Notes under the pieces: generated by a model
The model's database searches: none
The model's input: only the letters and a program-made list of their open reading frames with translations
Told to the model about the DNA's origin: nothing
Program-made: the position numbers and the translations under genes
Assembly: GCA_045113695.1 (NCBI GenBank)
Contig: JBGUJG010000069.1
Location: forward strand, 1-21,275
DNA: 21,275 nt
Direction: 5' to 3'
Source of the DNA: UBA4246 sp045113695
Lineage (GTDB): Bacteria > Bacillota > Clostridia > Christensenellales > Aristaeellaceae
Shown here: in pieces, positions 1 to 6,913 of the stretch
How positions within the stretch are numbered: the first letter of the stretch is position 1
Layout of the letters: every line of letters starts with the position of its first letter

Positions 1-1
1 T

Positions 2-82
2 TTTATCTATGAGAGCAATAAGGGGAAGAGTGTGTTTTTTGTTGCCACCAAGGAAGAAGCAATCGAAATGCTGACAAAGTAA
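2..82 (+). CDS. C-terminal tail of an unidentified protein (5' end outside window)
   Basis: One reading frame is open from the left edge and ends in TAA at 80-82. It gives 26 residues ending VATKEEAIEMLTK, the look of a charged helical C-terminus. The start lies outside the window and the fragment is too short to assign a family. It converges on the minus-strand gene ending at 108, with 25 bp between the two stops. That the frame is a real gene is inferred only from its plausible composition and clean end. Confidence 0.4.
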   Translation, partial: FIYESNKGKSVFFVATKEEAIEMLTK

Positions 83-107
83 ATTCCAGTTTAGTTGACG
101 CAAGCAT

Positions 108-629
108 TCACTTTGTCGAAGAATGTGGAACCTTGACAATTCGATAGTCCCTGTAGATGCTGTTTTCCGGAATGCCGTACTTTTCGAGCAACTGTTTCTC
201 AAGGGCAAGAAACTCTCGCTTGCTGATGATACCGTTGTTCAGCATAACGCCAGCGACAGCCACACTCGCAATATAGCCGGTTATTCCATCACCGAGAGAA
301 TTCTGGTCTGCGTCAATGATCTGAACACTTACCGGAGAAGCAGGGACTTTGATCTTCGCAGAGGGTTGAACTACCCGTCCGGTACGCTGTTGATACCACC
401 AGCGTGATTTGCATTCAGTGGAACAGAACCTGCGATTTGATCGGTTTACAGTCGTGATGATTGGCTTGTGGCATTGCTCACACAACCTGGTCGCATCTCG
501 TATCCGTTTGCGATGAAAATAGGTCTTGATGCAGGCAGGCGTTACGCCAACTTTCTCGGCGATTTGGCGGTATGACAGTCCTTCCTTCCGTAAGGACTCG
601 ATTTCGGATTTTTGCTGATCGGTCATCAT
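108..629 (-). CDS. HTH / zinc-finger / SHOCT-like protein, probable mobile-element accessory factor
   Basis: A 173-aa protein starting at the ATG at 629, which has AGGAGG about 8 bp upstream; a second ATG follows at once. Residues 5-42 form a helix-turn-helix of the sigma-70 region 4/resolvase type (LSYRQIAEKVGVTPACIKTY). Residues 50-73 hold a CxxC...CxxxC zinc finger (C50, C53, C69, C73) followed by two tryptophans. Residues 130-155 look like a SHOCT-type short helical domain (GIISKREF, LEKYGIP). From general knowledge, separate small HTH/zinc-finger proteins and SHOCT proteins often sit next to serine recombinases in Clostridia; here both parts are in one chain. The gene is less G+C-rich than the operon to its right. 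A role in DNA binding is inferred; the exact function is unknown. Confidence 0.7.
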   Translation of the reverse strand: MMTDQQKSEIESLRKEGLSYRQIAEKVGVTPACIKTYFHRKRIRDATRLCEQCHKPIITTVNRSNRRFCSTECKSRWWYQQRTGRVVQPSAKIKVPASPVSVQIIDADQNSLGDGITGYIASVAVAGVMLNNGIISKREFLALEKQLLEKYGIPENSIYRDYRIVKVPHSSTK

Positions 630-665
630 GAGTGTTTCCTCCTGGCGGGATTTTGAGCGCCAGTA

Positions 666-695
666 CAGATAGCCACAAATCAAGACACAAGTCAA
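666..695 (-). promoter_or_regulatory. Weak candidate promoter for the 108-629 gene
   Basis: Read on the minus strand, TTGACT (690-695) is followed after 18 bp by TATCTG (666-671), about 37 bp upstream of the start at 629. The -35 matches consensus well and the -10 poorly. It lies directly beside the TGTGACCA repeat array, so the array could control it. Confidence 0.3.
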
Positions 696-717
696 CTCCG
701 GCTTTGGTAAAGAGTTT

Positions 718-834
718 TGTGACCAAGAAAACGAAAAATGTGACCATGGCCGCAAGGTGTGACCATGGAAGTTTGGTCACATTTCCTTGGCGCTTGGTCA
801 CATTTCCCGGTCAACGTTGTGACCTTTGGTCACA
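718..834. repeat. Iteron-like array of TGTGACCA in direct and inverted orientation
   Basis: TGTGACCA occurs on the plus strand at 718-725, 739-746 and 758-765. Its reverse complement TGGTCACA occurs at 774-781, 795-802 and 827-834. A seventh copy with one mismatch (TGTGACCT, 818-825) forms a tight palindrome with the last one: TGTGACC, three bases, GGTCACA. Start-to-start spacings are 21, 19, 16, 21 and then 23 bp, close to two helical turns. The array is symmetric about 766-773. This is the architecture of a multi-subunit protein binding region, such as a transposase end, replication or partition iterons, or an operator. No coding function is apparent. Confidence 0.75.
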
Positions 835-1072
835 TGGTATCAATTTAATAGTTTCGAGCCACCTAAGGACGCTGATATTGATACGATATCGGCGTCCTTT
901 CGTTTGCTCAAAAGTACCATGGAATAAAGGAACCCGGCTGCCGGTTCATCGAGTAAATCCTTGAAAAAACCTTATTCCGGGTGTATCATGTCCGCAGAAA
1001 AAGAACTTTGCTGTTATTTGGCCAGTGCATGCCAAGGCTGTCGGCAGGCATCGGCGCGAACCCGGTTTCCGC
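835..1072. other. Gene-free stretch with two inverted-repeat structures
   Basis: No credible gene is seen between the TGTGACCA array and the end of the DUF554 gene. The stretch holds the 14-bp hairpin at 865-899 (separate entry) and a nested structure at 921-978. There GGAATAAAGG (921-930) pairs with CCTTATTCC (970-978), enclosing a smaller hairpin GAACCCGGC/GCCGGTTC. G+C rises towards the right. It could be the boundary between an inserted element and the core chromosome. Confidence 0.45.
865..905 (+). terminator. Candidate rho-independent terminator or structured element
   Basis: A perfect-length 14-bp stem with one G-T wobble: AAGGACGCTGATAT (865-878), a 7-base loop, then ATATCGGCGTCCTT (886-899), followed by TCGTTT. 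The T-rich tail on the plus strand fits a terminator, but no plus-strand gene lies immediately upstream. It may instead mark the end of a mobile element or fold in an unannotated small RNA. Confidence 0.45.
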
Positions 1073-1795
1073 TTACAGCCAGGGCAGATACGCGGCGGGG
1101 ACGGCCAGCAGTACGGCGGGCAGCATGTTCGCGACGCGGACTTTTTTGCCCCATACCAGGTTCAGCCCAACGCAGAAGATCAGCACGGAACCGATCAGCG
1201 ACAGATACGCGACGGCCGTTTCCGTCATCAGGGGGGAGACCAGGCGGGCGATCAGCGTGACGCCTCCTTCCAGCAGCAGCACCGGCAGGGCCGAAAAAGC
1301 GCAGCCCTTTCCGAGCGAGGAGGTCATGACCGCGATGATGATCAGGTCCAGCACGGCTTTGACCGCGAGGGTGGAATAATCCCCCGTCATGCCGTCCTGG
1401 ATGGCCCCGACGATCGCCATCGCGCCGATGCAGACGGTCAGCGAAGCGGTGACAAAGGCGTGGACAAAGCCCCCGTCCCCTTCGTTTCCGGTCTTCCGCT
1501 TCAGCCATTCCCCGAAGCGTTCAAAGCCTTTTTCAATGCCGATCAGCTCGCCGATCATGGTGCCGAGCGCCAGGCACAGGACGACCAGCATGGATTTTCC
1601 GCTCACGAGGGTATTTCCGTCGATTTTCAGCATGCCCTGCATCGCCCCGGCGATCGCGATGAACAGGACGCTGATCCCGCAGGCTTTGGTCAGGGCGTCC
1701 TGCTGTTCGCGGCCGAAGAGCTTTCCGGTCAGATGGCCGGCCAGGCCGCCGGCGACGATGGCCGCGCAGTTGATGATGGTTCCGATCCCGATCAT
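1073..1795 (-). CDS. DUF554 family integral membrane protein
   Basis: A 240-aa membrane protein of the DUF554 family, whose members are usually about 230 aa with six or more membrane spans. The start MIGIGTIINCAAIVAGG is typical for the family; ATG at 1793-1795 follows AGAGG by about 8 bp. An in-frame upstream methionine lacks a better ribosome site. Further hydrophobic segments include MLVVLCLALGTMIGELIG, ALPVLLLEGG, and the C-terminal stretch ending AAYLPWL. Glycine-rich helices and a central charged loop (GFERFGEWLKRKTGN) fit the family. Biochemical function is unknown; transport has been suggested for related proteins but nothing here shows a substrate. It is transcribed divergently from the butyrate-kinase-like gene from its own promoter and has no operon partner. 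Confidence 0.88.
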   Translation of the reverse strand: MIGIGTIINCAAIVAGGLAGHLTGKLFGREQQDALTKACGISVLFIAIAGAMQGMLKIDGNTLVSGKSMLVVLCLALGTMIGELIGIEKGFERFGEWLKRKTGNEGDGGFVHAFVTASLTVCIGAMAIVGAIQDGMTGDYSTLAVKAVLDLIIIAVMTSSLGKGCAFSALPVLLLEGGVTLIARLVSPLMTETAVAYLSLIGSVLIFCVGLNLVWGKKVRVANMLPAVLLAVPAAYLPWL

Positions 1796-1841
1796 ATGGT
1801 TTTCCTCTTGCATTCTGTTTACTGCCCTGACGGGCCCACCC

Positions 1842-1870
1842 ATTATAGACCTGCCGGACCAAAATCACAA
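1842..1870 (-). promoter_or_regulatory. SigA-type promoter of the DUF554 gene
   Basis: On the minus strand a TTGTGA -35 (1865-1870) is separated by exactly 17 bp from a perfect TATAAT -10 (1842-1847). Transcription would start near 1835, leaving a leader of about 40 bases before the ATG at 1795. This is one of the best promoters in the window. Confidence 0.7.
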
Positions 1871-1900
1871 TGGAAAGGGGGAGCAATTTCCCGCCATTTG

Positions 1901-1909
1901 TGTTATACT
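1901..1909 (+). promoter_or_regulatory. Extended -10 promoter of the butyrate-kinase-like gene
   Basis: TGTTATACT is an extended -10 (TG, one base, TATACT at 1904-1909) with no clear -35. It lies 65 bp upstream of the ATG at 1975 and about 35 bp from the divergent -35 of the DUF554 gene, so the two promoters could influence each other. It is the likely start of the long plus-strand operon. Confidence 0.55.
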
Positions 1910-1974
1910 GGATCAGTATTCGACGGCATTCATGTTTTTAGCTGATGATTCATACCGGAAAGAGGCCCCCGCTG

Positions 1975-3075
1975 ATGAAGCTGCTTGTGATCAATCCCGG
2001 TTCCACTTCTACCAAGGTCAGCCTGTTTAAAGACGACCGGGCGCTTTTTGAAGAGAACGTTTTCCATGACGCGCCGGAGCTGCTGAGCTATCCCACGGTC
2101 AATGACCAGATGCCCTTCCGGAAAGCCCTGATTCTTTCCCTGATGAAACAGCACGGTTTTGAAATCACCGAAACGGACTGTTTTGTCGGCCGGGGCGGCA
2201 GCGCGTATTCCCAGCGGGAAGGGGTCACCGTGATCGACGAGACCCTGTATCTGGATACGCTGCATGCGGTGGGCGGAAGCGATCACCCGGCCAAACTGGG
2301 CGTGATGCTGGCCTATGAACTGGGACAGGAATACGGAAAACCGGCCTACACCCTGGATCCGACCAACGTGGACGAGCTGGACGATCTGGCCCGGCTGACC
2401 GGCATCCGCGGGGTGTACCGCAGCGCCCAGTTCCATGTCCTCAACCAGAAGGCGGTCGCCCGGAAGCATGCACGCGCCATGGGCAGGCGCTATGAGGACT
2501 GCAATTTCATCGTCGCCCATATCGACGGGGGGATTACGGTCAACGCCCACCTCAAAGGACGGATGGTGGACGGGAACGTCGGCGCGGGCGGGGACGGGCC
2601 TTATACGCCGACGAGGATCGGATCGGTGCCGATTCTGCCGCTGATGGACTATGTGGACGCCCACTCCACGGACGACGTCCGGAAAATGTGCTCCCGTTCC
2701 GGCGGCTTTGTCAGCATGTTCGGCACGGCGGACGGGAACGCCGTTCACCGCCTCGTCCTGGCGGGGGACAGGAAAGCCTGCCTCGTCTGGCAGGGGATGA
2801 TCTACCAGATCGGCAAGATGATCGGCGAGATGGCGGCGGTGCTGCACGGCAAGGTGGACGGCATCCTCCTGACGGGAGGCTATATGCGGTTTCCGGATCT
2901 GATCGATACGCTCAGGGATATGTGCGGGTGGATCGCCACGGTTTCCGTCTATCCGGGAGAAATGGAACAGGAAGCCCTGGCCAGGGCCGTATGGGAAGCC
3001 CTGCGCGGGGAAAGGGAAATCCGCCGTTACGCCGGAAGGCCGGTCTGGGAAGGGTTTCAAGGGCTGGACTTTTGA
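1975..3075 (+). CDS. Butyrate kinase family (acetate/butyrate kinase superfamily)
   Basis: A 366-aa ASKHA-fold carboxylate kinase, the usual length for butyrate kinase; such enzymes convert an acyl phosphate and ADP to a carboxylate and ATP. ATG at 1975 is preferred over an in-frame ATG ten codons upstream because the family starts at KLLVINPGSTSTK and AAAGAGG lies just upstream. Recognisable motifs are NPGSTSTK (7-14, phosphate loop), FVGRGG (70-75), a PAYTLDPTNVDEL segment (123-135), AHIDGGITVNAH (181-192), GDGPYTPTR (206-214), SRSGGF (240-245) and ILLTGGYM (297-304). The segment usually reading H.GGG.SV.AH is altered to HIDGGITVNAH, so the substrate may not be butyrate. No phosphotransbutyrylase gene is next to it. 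The family call is firm, the substrate is not. Confidence 0.85.
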   Translation: MKLLVINPGSTSTKVSLFKDDRALFEENVFHDAPELLSYPTVNDQMPFRKALILSLMKQHGFEITETDCFVGRGGSAYSQREGVTVIDETLYLDTLHAVGGSDHPAKLGVMLAYELGQEYGKPAYTLDPTNVDELDDLARLTGIRGVYRSAQFHVLNQKAVARKHARAMGRRYEDCNFIVAHIDGGITVNAHLKGRMVDGNVGAGGDGPYTPTRIGSVPILPLMDYVDAHSTDDVRKMCSRSGGFVSMFGTADGNAVHRLVLAGDRKACLVWQGMIYQIGKMIGEMAAVLHGKVDGILLTGGYMRFPDLIDTLRDMCGWIATVSVYPGEMEQEALARAVWEALRGEREIRRYAGRPVWEGFQGLDF

Positions 3076-3164
3076 TTTTTCTGCCTGAGAGACCGGAATC
3101 GGGGAAAGCCGGCCGAACAAGGCTGCAGGATACTGCAGGACCATTCAATAAAGAGGGATACGGT

Positions 3165-4847
3165 ATGGAACGTCTGTTCAACACGCACATCATCCGCGAA
3201 AGCAGGGAATGCGATCCTGTCTGGACGCTGAGCACGCCGGACGAAGGCGGGCTGAGCCTGTCTGAAAAGGTTGTCGTGCCCGGCGTATGGGAATCCACGC
3301 CGGCCCTGCGGAACTACAGGGGCCGGGGAATCTATGAGCAGAAAATCGTCTGCGGCGGCCATTTGCGCTTCGTATTCGGGGGCGTCAGTTTCCGCGCCAG
3401 GGTGTTTCTGGATGACCGGCTGATCGGAGAGCATTACGGGGCCTACACCGCCTTTGACATGGTCGCGCGGAACGTGCCGGACGGAGAGCATATGCTTCGG
3501 GTCGAAGCCGATACCCGCTTTGATGCGGATTCCGCCCTGCATATCCCCAACGATTATTACTGCTACGGCGGGATCAGCCGCCCGGTGACAGTGGAAAAGC
3601 TGGGCAGGGCGTATATCGCCCGGTGCCGGGTGACGCCGCGGAGGACGCCCGACGGCTGGGCGGCGGACGCGGAGGTCACCGTGCGGAATCTGGACGCTGA
3701 GCCTTTCTGCGGAAAACTCCGGCTTGGGCTGGCGGGGGCGGAAGAGAAGATGGCCATCACCGTGGCGGGGAACACTTCTTCAGCTTTCACTTTCTCCTTT
3801 TTCTGCGGCCATCCGGATCTCTGGTCGCCGGAAAACCCGGCGCTGTATCCGGTTTCGGCGGAGCTTTGGACGGACGGACGGGCGGTGGACGATCTGATCG
3901 AACGGATCGGCTTCAGGGAAATCAGGATGGAAGGGAGAAAGCTTCTCCTCAACGGCCGCTCCCTGCAGCTCAAAGGCTTCAACCGCCATGAAGAGTACGG
4001 CTCTTTCGGCCTTTCCGTTCCCCTGGAAGGGATGATGCAGGACATCCACCTGATGAAGAACCTGGGGGCCAACTGCGTGCGCACCTGCCACTATCCCAAT
4101 GATCCCCGCTTTCTGGACCTGTGCGACGAAACAGGGATGCTTGTCTGGGAGGAATCCCATGCCCGGGGTTTTTCGGAGGAGAGGATGCGCCACCCCAGGT
4201 TCATGGAACAGCTGCGCCTGTGCACGGAGGAAATGATCAGTCAGCATATCCACCATCCTTCGGTTTTCGTTTGGGGGTCCCTGAACGAATGCGCCGACGA
4301 TACGGAGTACGGCGCGGCATGTTACCGGGAGATCTTCTCCCTGATCCGCCGGCTAGACCCAAGCCGCCCTGTCACCGCCGCCCTGCTGGAACGCCCCGGC
4401 GGGAAGGTGTACGGGGATATGGATATCGTCAGCGTCAATCTGTACCCGCAGTGGTATCACGGCACGTCCGTCCGGGAGGCGCTGGACAGAAAGATCCGGG
4501 AAGCGGATGAAAACGGCGGAGCGGGCAAGCCATTCATCGTCAGCGAAATCGGCGCTGGGGCTATCTACGGTGTTCACGATCCGTTCGGCGAAGCCAAATG
4601 GTCCGAGGAAAGGCAGTGCCGGATCCTGGAAGATCAGATCAGCGCGGTGCTTTCCCACCCGGACGTGACGGGGATTTTCCTGTGGCAGCTGGCCGATGTG
4701 CGGGTCGATGATGCCTGGGCCATGGCCCGGCCCCGCACCCATAACAACAAAGGCGTGGTGGACGAATACCGCCGCCCGAAGCTTGCGTACCGGACGGTCA
4801 AAAAATGCTTCGGAAGCGTTCTGCGTCCGGAAAAGGAGGGGCCATGA
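3165..4847 (+). CDS. Glycoside hydrolase family 2, beta-glucuronidase-like
   Basis: A 560-aa GH2 enzyme with N-terminal sugar-binding jelly roll (about 1-145), Ig-like domain (about 150-250) and C-terminal TIM barrel (about 255-550). ATG at 3165 follows AAAGAGGG by about 6 bp; the frame is open far upstream but overlaps the previous gene there. The acid/base is E375 in WGSLNE and the nucleophile E461 in IVSEIGAGA. An N-x-K motif (N527-N528-K529) occupies the place where E. coli GUS has N566/K568 to bind the glucuronate carboxylate, and WSEERQC (479-485) resembles the WSEEYQC of GUS. These features favour glucuronidase over galactosidase. There is no signal peptide, so it is probably cytoplasmic and would need imported glucuronides. 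It overlaps the next gene by ATGA at 4844. Confidence 0.88.
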   Translation: MERLFNTHIIRESRECDPVWTLSTPDEGGLSLSEKVVVPGVWESTPALRNYRGRGIYEQKIVCGGHLRFVFGGVSFRARVFLDDRLIGEHYGAYTAFDMVARNVPDGEHMLRVEADTRFDADSALHIPNDYYCYGGISRPVTVEKLGRAYIARCRVTPRRTPDGWAADAEVTVRNLDAEPFCGKLRLGLAGAEEKMAITVAGNTSSAFTFSFFCGHPDLWSPENPALYPVSAELWTDGRAVDDLIERIGFREIRMEGRKLLLNGRSLQLKGFNRHEEYGSFGLSVPLEGMMQDIHLMKNLGANCVRTCHYPNDPRFLDLCDETGMLVWEESHARGFSEERMRHPRFMEQLRLCTEEMISQHIHHPSVFVWGSLNECADDTEYGAACYREIFSLIRRLDPSRPVTAALLERPGGKVYGDMDIVSVNLYPQWYHGTSVREALDRKIREADENGGAGKPFIVSEIGAGAIYGVHDPFGEAKWSEERQCRILEDQISAVLSHPDVTGIFLWQLADVRVDDAWAMARPRTHNNKGVVDEYRRPKLAYRTVKKCFGSVLRPEKEGP

Positions 4848-5776
4848 TCCGGCTGGAAACCGTCACCGGGAAAAACCTGGACGAAATCCTGGCGTTGCGT
4901 GTCGGTCAGGAACAGAAGGACTTCGTCGCCCCGAATGACCGGAGCATCATCGAGGCGTATATTGCCCTGACCCGCCGCGGCCATGCCTTTCCCTTCGGCA
5001 TCTACGATGGAGAGAAGCCGGTCGGTTTCTGCATGATCGGATACGGGACGGACGACGACTGGGAAGACGCCCCGGCAGTCGCGAAGGACAGTTACAACAT
5101 CTGGCGCCTGATGATCGACGAACGGTATCAGGGCAGAGGGTTCGGGAAAGAAGCAATGCGGCTGATCCTCTCGTTCATCGGGACTGCGCCCTGCGGGCCG
5201 GCGGACCTGTGCTGGCTGTCCTATGAGCCTGAAAACGCCGCGGCGAAAGCTCTGTACGCGTCCTTCGGGTTCCGGGAAACCGGGGAATGGGACGGGGACG
5301 AAGTGATCGCGGTGCGAAAGCTGACTGCGCCTGTGCTTGATGTACGGCCTGTGACGGAAGAAGACAGGGAATTCTGGATGACGCTGGACGCTCACCTGAC
5401 TGACGCGGAGTTTGCCCGGAAGGTCCGGGACGGGCAGGGGTATGTGCTGACGGCGGACGGAGCGCCGGCCGGTATCCTGCGCTGGTCCCTGTTCTGGGAC
5501 AGCATTCCCTTCTGCAATATGCTGTATATCCGGAAAGGGGAGCGGGGCCGGGGCTTCGGCCGGGCGCTGATGGCCTTCTGGGAGAAGGAAATCAGCAAGC
5601 AGGGGTATCGCCTGGTGATGACCTCCACCCAGTCGGATGAGGAAGCGCAGCGCTTTTACCGCCGGCTTGGCTATCAGGACTGTGGCCTGCTGACCCTTCC
5701 GTTCCCCGGCTTTGAGCAGCCGGCGGAGCTGATTCTGGCGAAATCCCTGCAGGACGAAAGAAAGGAAGCGGACTGA
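4844..5776 (+). CDS. Tandem-GNAT N-acetyltransferase (two domains)
   Basis: A 310-aa protein with two complete GNAT folds. Domain 1 (about 2-160) has the acetyl-CoA loop QGRGFGKE at 96-103 and resembles the diamine/aminoglycoside type acetyltransferases (RLMIDERYQGRG). Domain 2 (about 165-300) has ERGRGFGRAL at 233-242 and the usual C-terminal AQRFYRRLGY. The ATG at 4844 follows AAAAGGAGG and overlaps the stop of the GH2 gene (ATGA), which implies translational coupling; a longer upstream reading would overlap the GH2 gene further. The acceptor substrate cannot be told from the sequence. Tandem GNAT chains recur three times in this operon. Confidence 0.85.
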   Translation: MIRLETVTGKNLDEILALRVGQEQKDFVAPNDRSIIEAYIALTRRGHAFPFGIYDGEKPVGFCMIGYGTDDDWEDAPAVAKDSYNIWRLMIDERYQGRGFGKEAMRLILSFIGTAPCGPADLCWLSYEPENAAAKALYASFGFRETGEWDGDEVIAVRKLTAPVLDVRPVTEEDREFWMTLDAHLTDAEFARKVRDGQGYVLTADGAPAGILRWSLFWDSIPFCNMLYIRKGERGRGFGRALMAFWEKEISKQGYRLVMTSTQSDEEAQRFYRRLGYQDCGLLTLPFPGFEQPAELILAKSLQDERKEAD

Positions 5777-6309
5777 TGGAACTGTTTGATCTGTATACGG
5801 CTGACCGGGTCAAAACCGGCTGGACCATGGCCCGGGGCGAACCGGTGCCTGAAAACTGCTACCGCCTGGTGATCCATGTCTGCATTTTTGCTCCGGACGG
5901 GCGGATGCTGATCCAGCAGCGCCAGCCGTTCAAGGACGACTGGAAAAACCTCTGGGACATCAGCGTGGGCGGCAGTGCCGTCACGGGCGATACCAGCCGG
6001 ATGGCGGCGGAGCGTGAAACCCTGGAGGAGCTGGGGCTTGCCATTGACCTTTCCGACGTCCGCCCGACGATGACGATTTACTGGGAGCACGGGTTTGACG
6101 ACTACTATCTCCTGACGATGCCGGTGGACCTTGATTCCCTGCGCCTGCAGCCTGAGGAAGTGCAGGCTGTACGCTGGGCGGAAAAGGACGAGATCCTGCG
6201 CATGATCGACGACGGCAGCTTTATTCCCTATGAGAAAAGCCTGGTGGAACTGCTGTTCTTCCAGCGGAACCACCGCAGTTCCCACACGAGAGCCGATACG
6301 ACCGTCTGA
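5776..6309 (+). CDS. NUDIX hydrolase (isopentenyl-diphosphate isomerase-like subfamily)
   Basis: A 177-aa NUDIX protein starting MELFDLYTADRVKTG, an opening shared with the isopentenyl-diphosphate isomerase-like NUDIX group, which hydrolyses nucleoside-diphosphate-linked compounds. The NUDIX box runs from G66: the first acidic position is D72 instead of E, then RETLEELG at 80-87 carries the metal-binding glutamates. The start overlaps the previous stop by one base (TGATG at 5774-5778). The substrate is unknown; the family covers house-cleaning of damaged nucleotides and ADP-ribose or CoA derivatives. Confidence 0.85.
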   Translation: MELFDLYTADRVKTGWTMARGEPVPENCYRLVIHVCIFAPDGRMLIQQRQPFKDDWKNLWDISVGGSAVTGDTSRMAAERETLEELGLAIDLSDVRPTMTIYWEHGFDDYYLLTMPVDLDSLRLQPEEVQAVRWAEKDEILRMIDDGSFIPYEKSLVELLFFQRNHRSSHTRADTTV

Positions 6310-6327
6310 GGCCGGGAAGGAACGGAT

Positions 6328-6855
6328 ATGGATGAACTGATGCTCGTCGAGCCGGAGCTTTCGTATGCCGGGCAGATCGAAGCCTGCCGGGCGGAGTTTC
6401 CGCGTGACCGGATGCAGGTGACGGCTGATCCGGACAGAATCCCGGGCCTGGATTGCCTGGAAGATTTTGACCGGGTAGAAGACTGGCTTTCCTTCTGCGC
6501 CTCGCAGAGAGGAAAGATCAGCTGGTACATGGCTGTGCGGAAGAGCGACGGCAGGATCGTCGGGTTCTGCTGCCTGCGCCGCCGGCTCGAATATGACGAC
6601 GACGACCCGGATTTTGCCTCCCATATCGGCTATTCTGTCCGTCCGTCGGAACGGCGGAAGGGATACGCGAAGGAGCAGCTGCGCCTGCTGCTCCAAAAAG
6701 CAAAGGAGGCAGGCATTGCGCGGGTGCGGATCGTCTGCCGGGACCTGAACGAAGGCAGCCGGCGGACGATTCTGGCCAATGGCGGAATCTATATCGATTC
6801 CATCCATGGGGAAGAATCCGGGCTGACCGTCGAACGGTATGACATCCTCCTTTAG
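6328..6855 (+). CDS. GNAT N-acetyltransferase
   Basis: A 175-aa single-domain GNAT. The acetyl-CoA loop is ERRKGYAKEQL at 108-118, preceded by the strand IGYSVRPS and followed by VCRDLNEGSRRTILANGG, where small GNATs place the substrate-proximal helix. ATG at 6328 follows GGAAGGA by about 6 bp and lies 18 bp after the NUDIX stop, so it is probably co-transcribed. An acidic run (YDDDDPD, 89-95) precedes the catalytic strand. The acceptor is unknown. Confidence 0.82.
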   Translation: MDELMLVEPELSYAGQIEACRAEFPRDRMQVTADPDRIPGLDCLEDFDRVEDWLSFCASQRGKISWYMAVRKSDGRIVGFCCLRRRLEYDDDDPDFASHIGYSVRPSERRKGYAKEQLRLLLQKAKEAGIARVRIVCRDLNEGSRRTILANGGIYIDSIHGEESGLTVERYDILL

Positions 6856-6913
6856 ACGGGACGTCCCGGAACGGCTGCGCTGCTGCAAACACATGGTACG
6901 GAGAAATCAAACA

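Noticed and set aside
718..834. TGTGACCA array read as a CRISPR
   Set aside because: The units are only 8 bp, change orientation and have spacers of about 8-13 bp; there are no cas genes.
1025..1945. Long plus-strand open frame antisense to the DUF554 gene
   Set aside because: Its translation is low-complexity, rich in Asp, Arg, Gln and Gly, as expected for the reverse of a G+C-rich gene, and it has no ribosome site; the minus-strand DUF554 protein is a clear family member.
1930..3144. Minus-strand 404-codon open frame
   Set aside because: It covers the butyrate-kinase-like gene in reverse, has no recognisable domain and is explained by G+C-rich codon use.
2688..3164. Upstream extension of the GH2 open frame
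   Set aside because: The extra residues are an out-of-frame reading of the butyrate-kinase-like gene; the ATG at 3165 has a good ribosome site and begins the fold.
5674..6894. Minus-strand 406-codon open frame
   Set aside because: It lies opposite a NUDIX and a GNAT gene, both with exact motifs and ribosome sites; its translation shows no domain.
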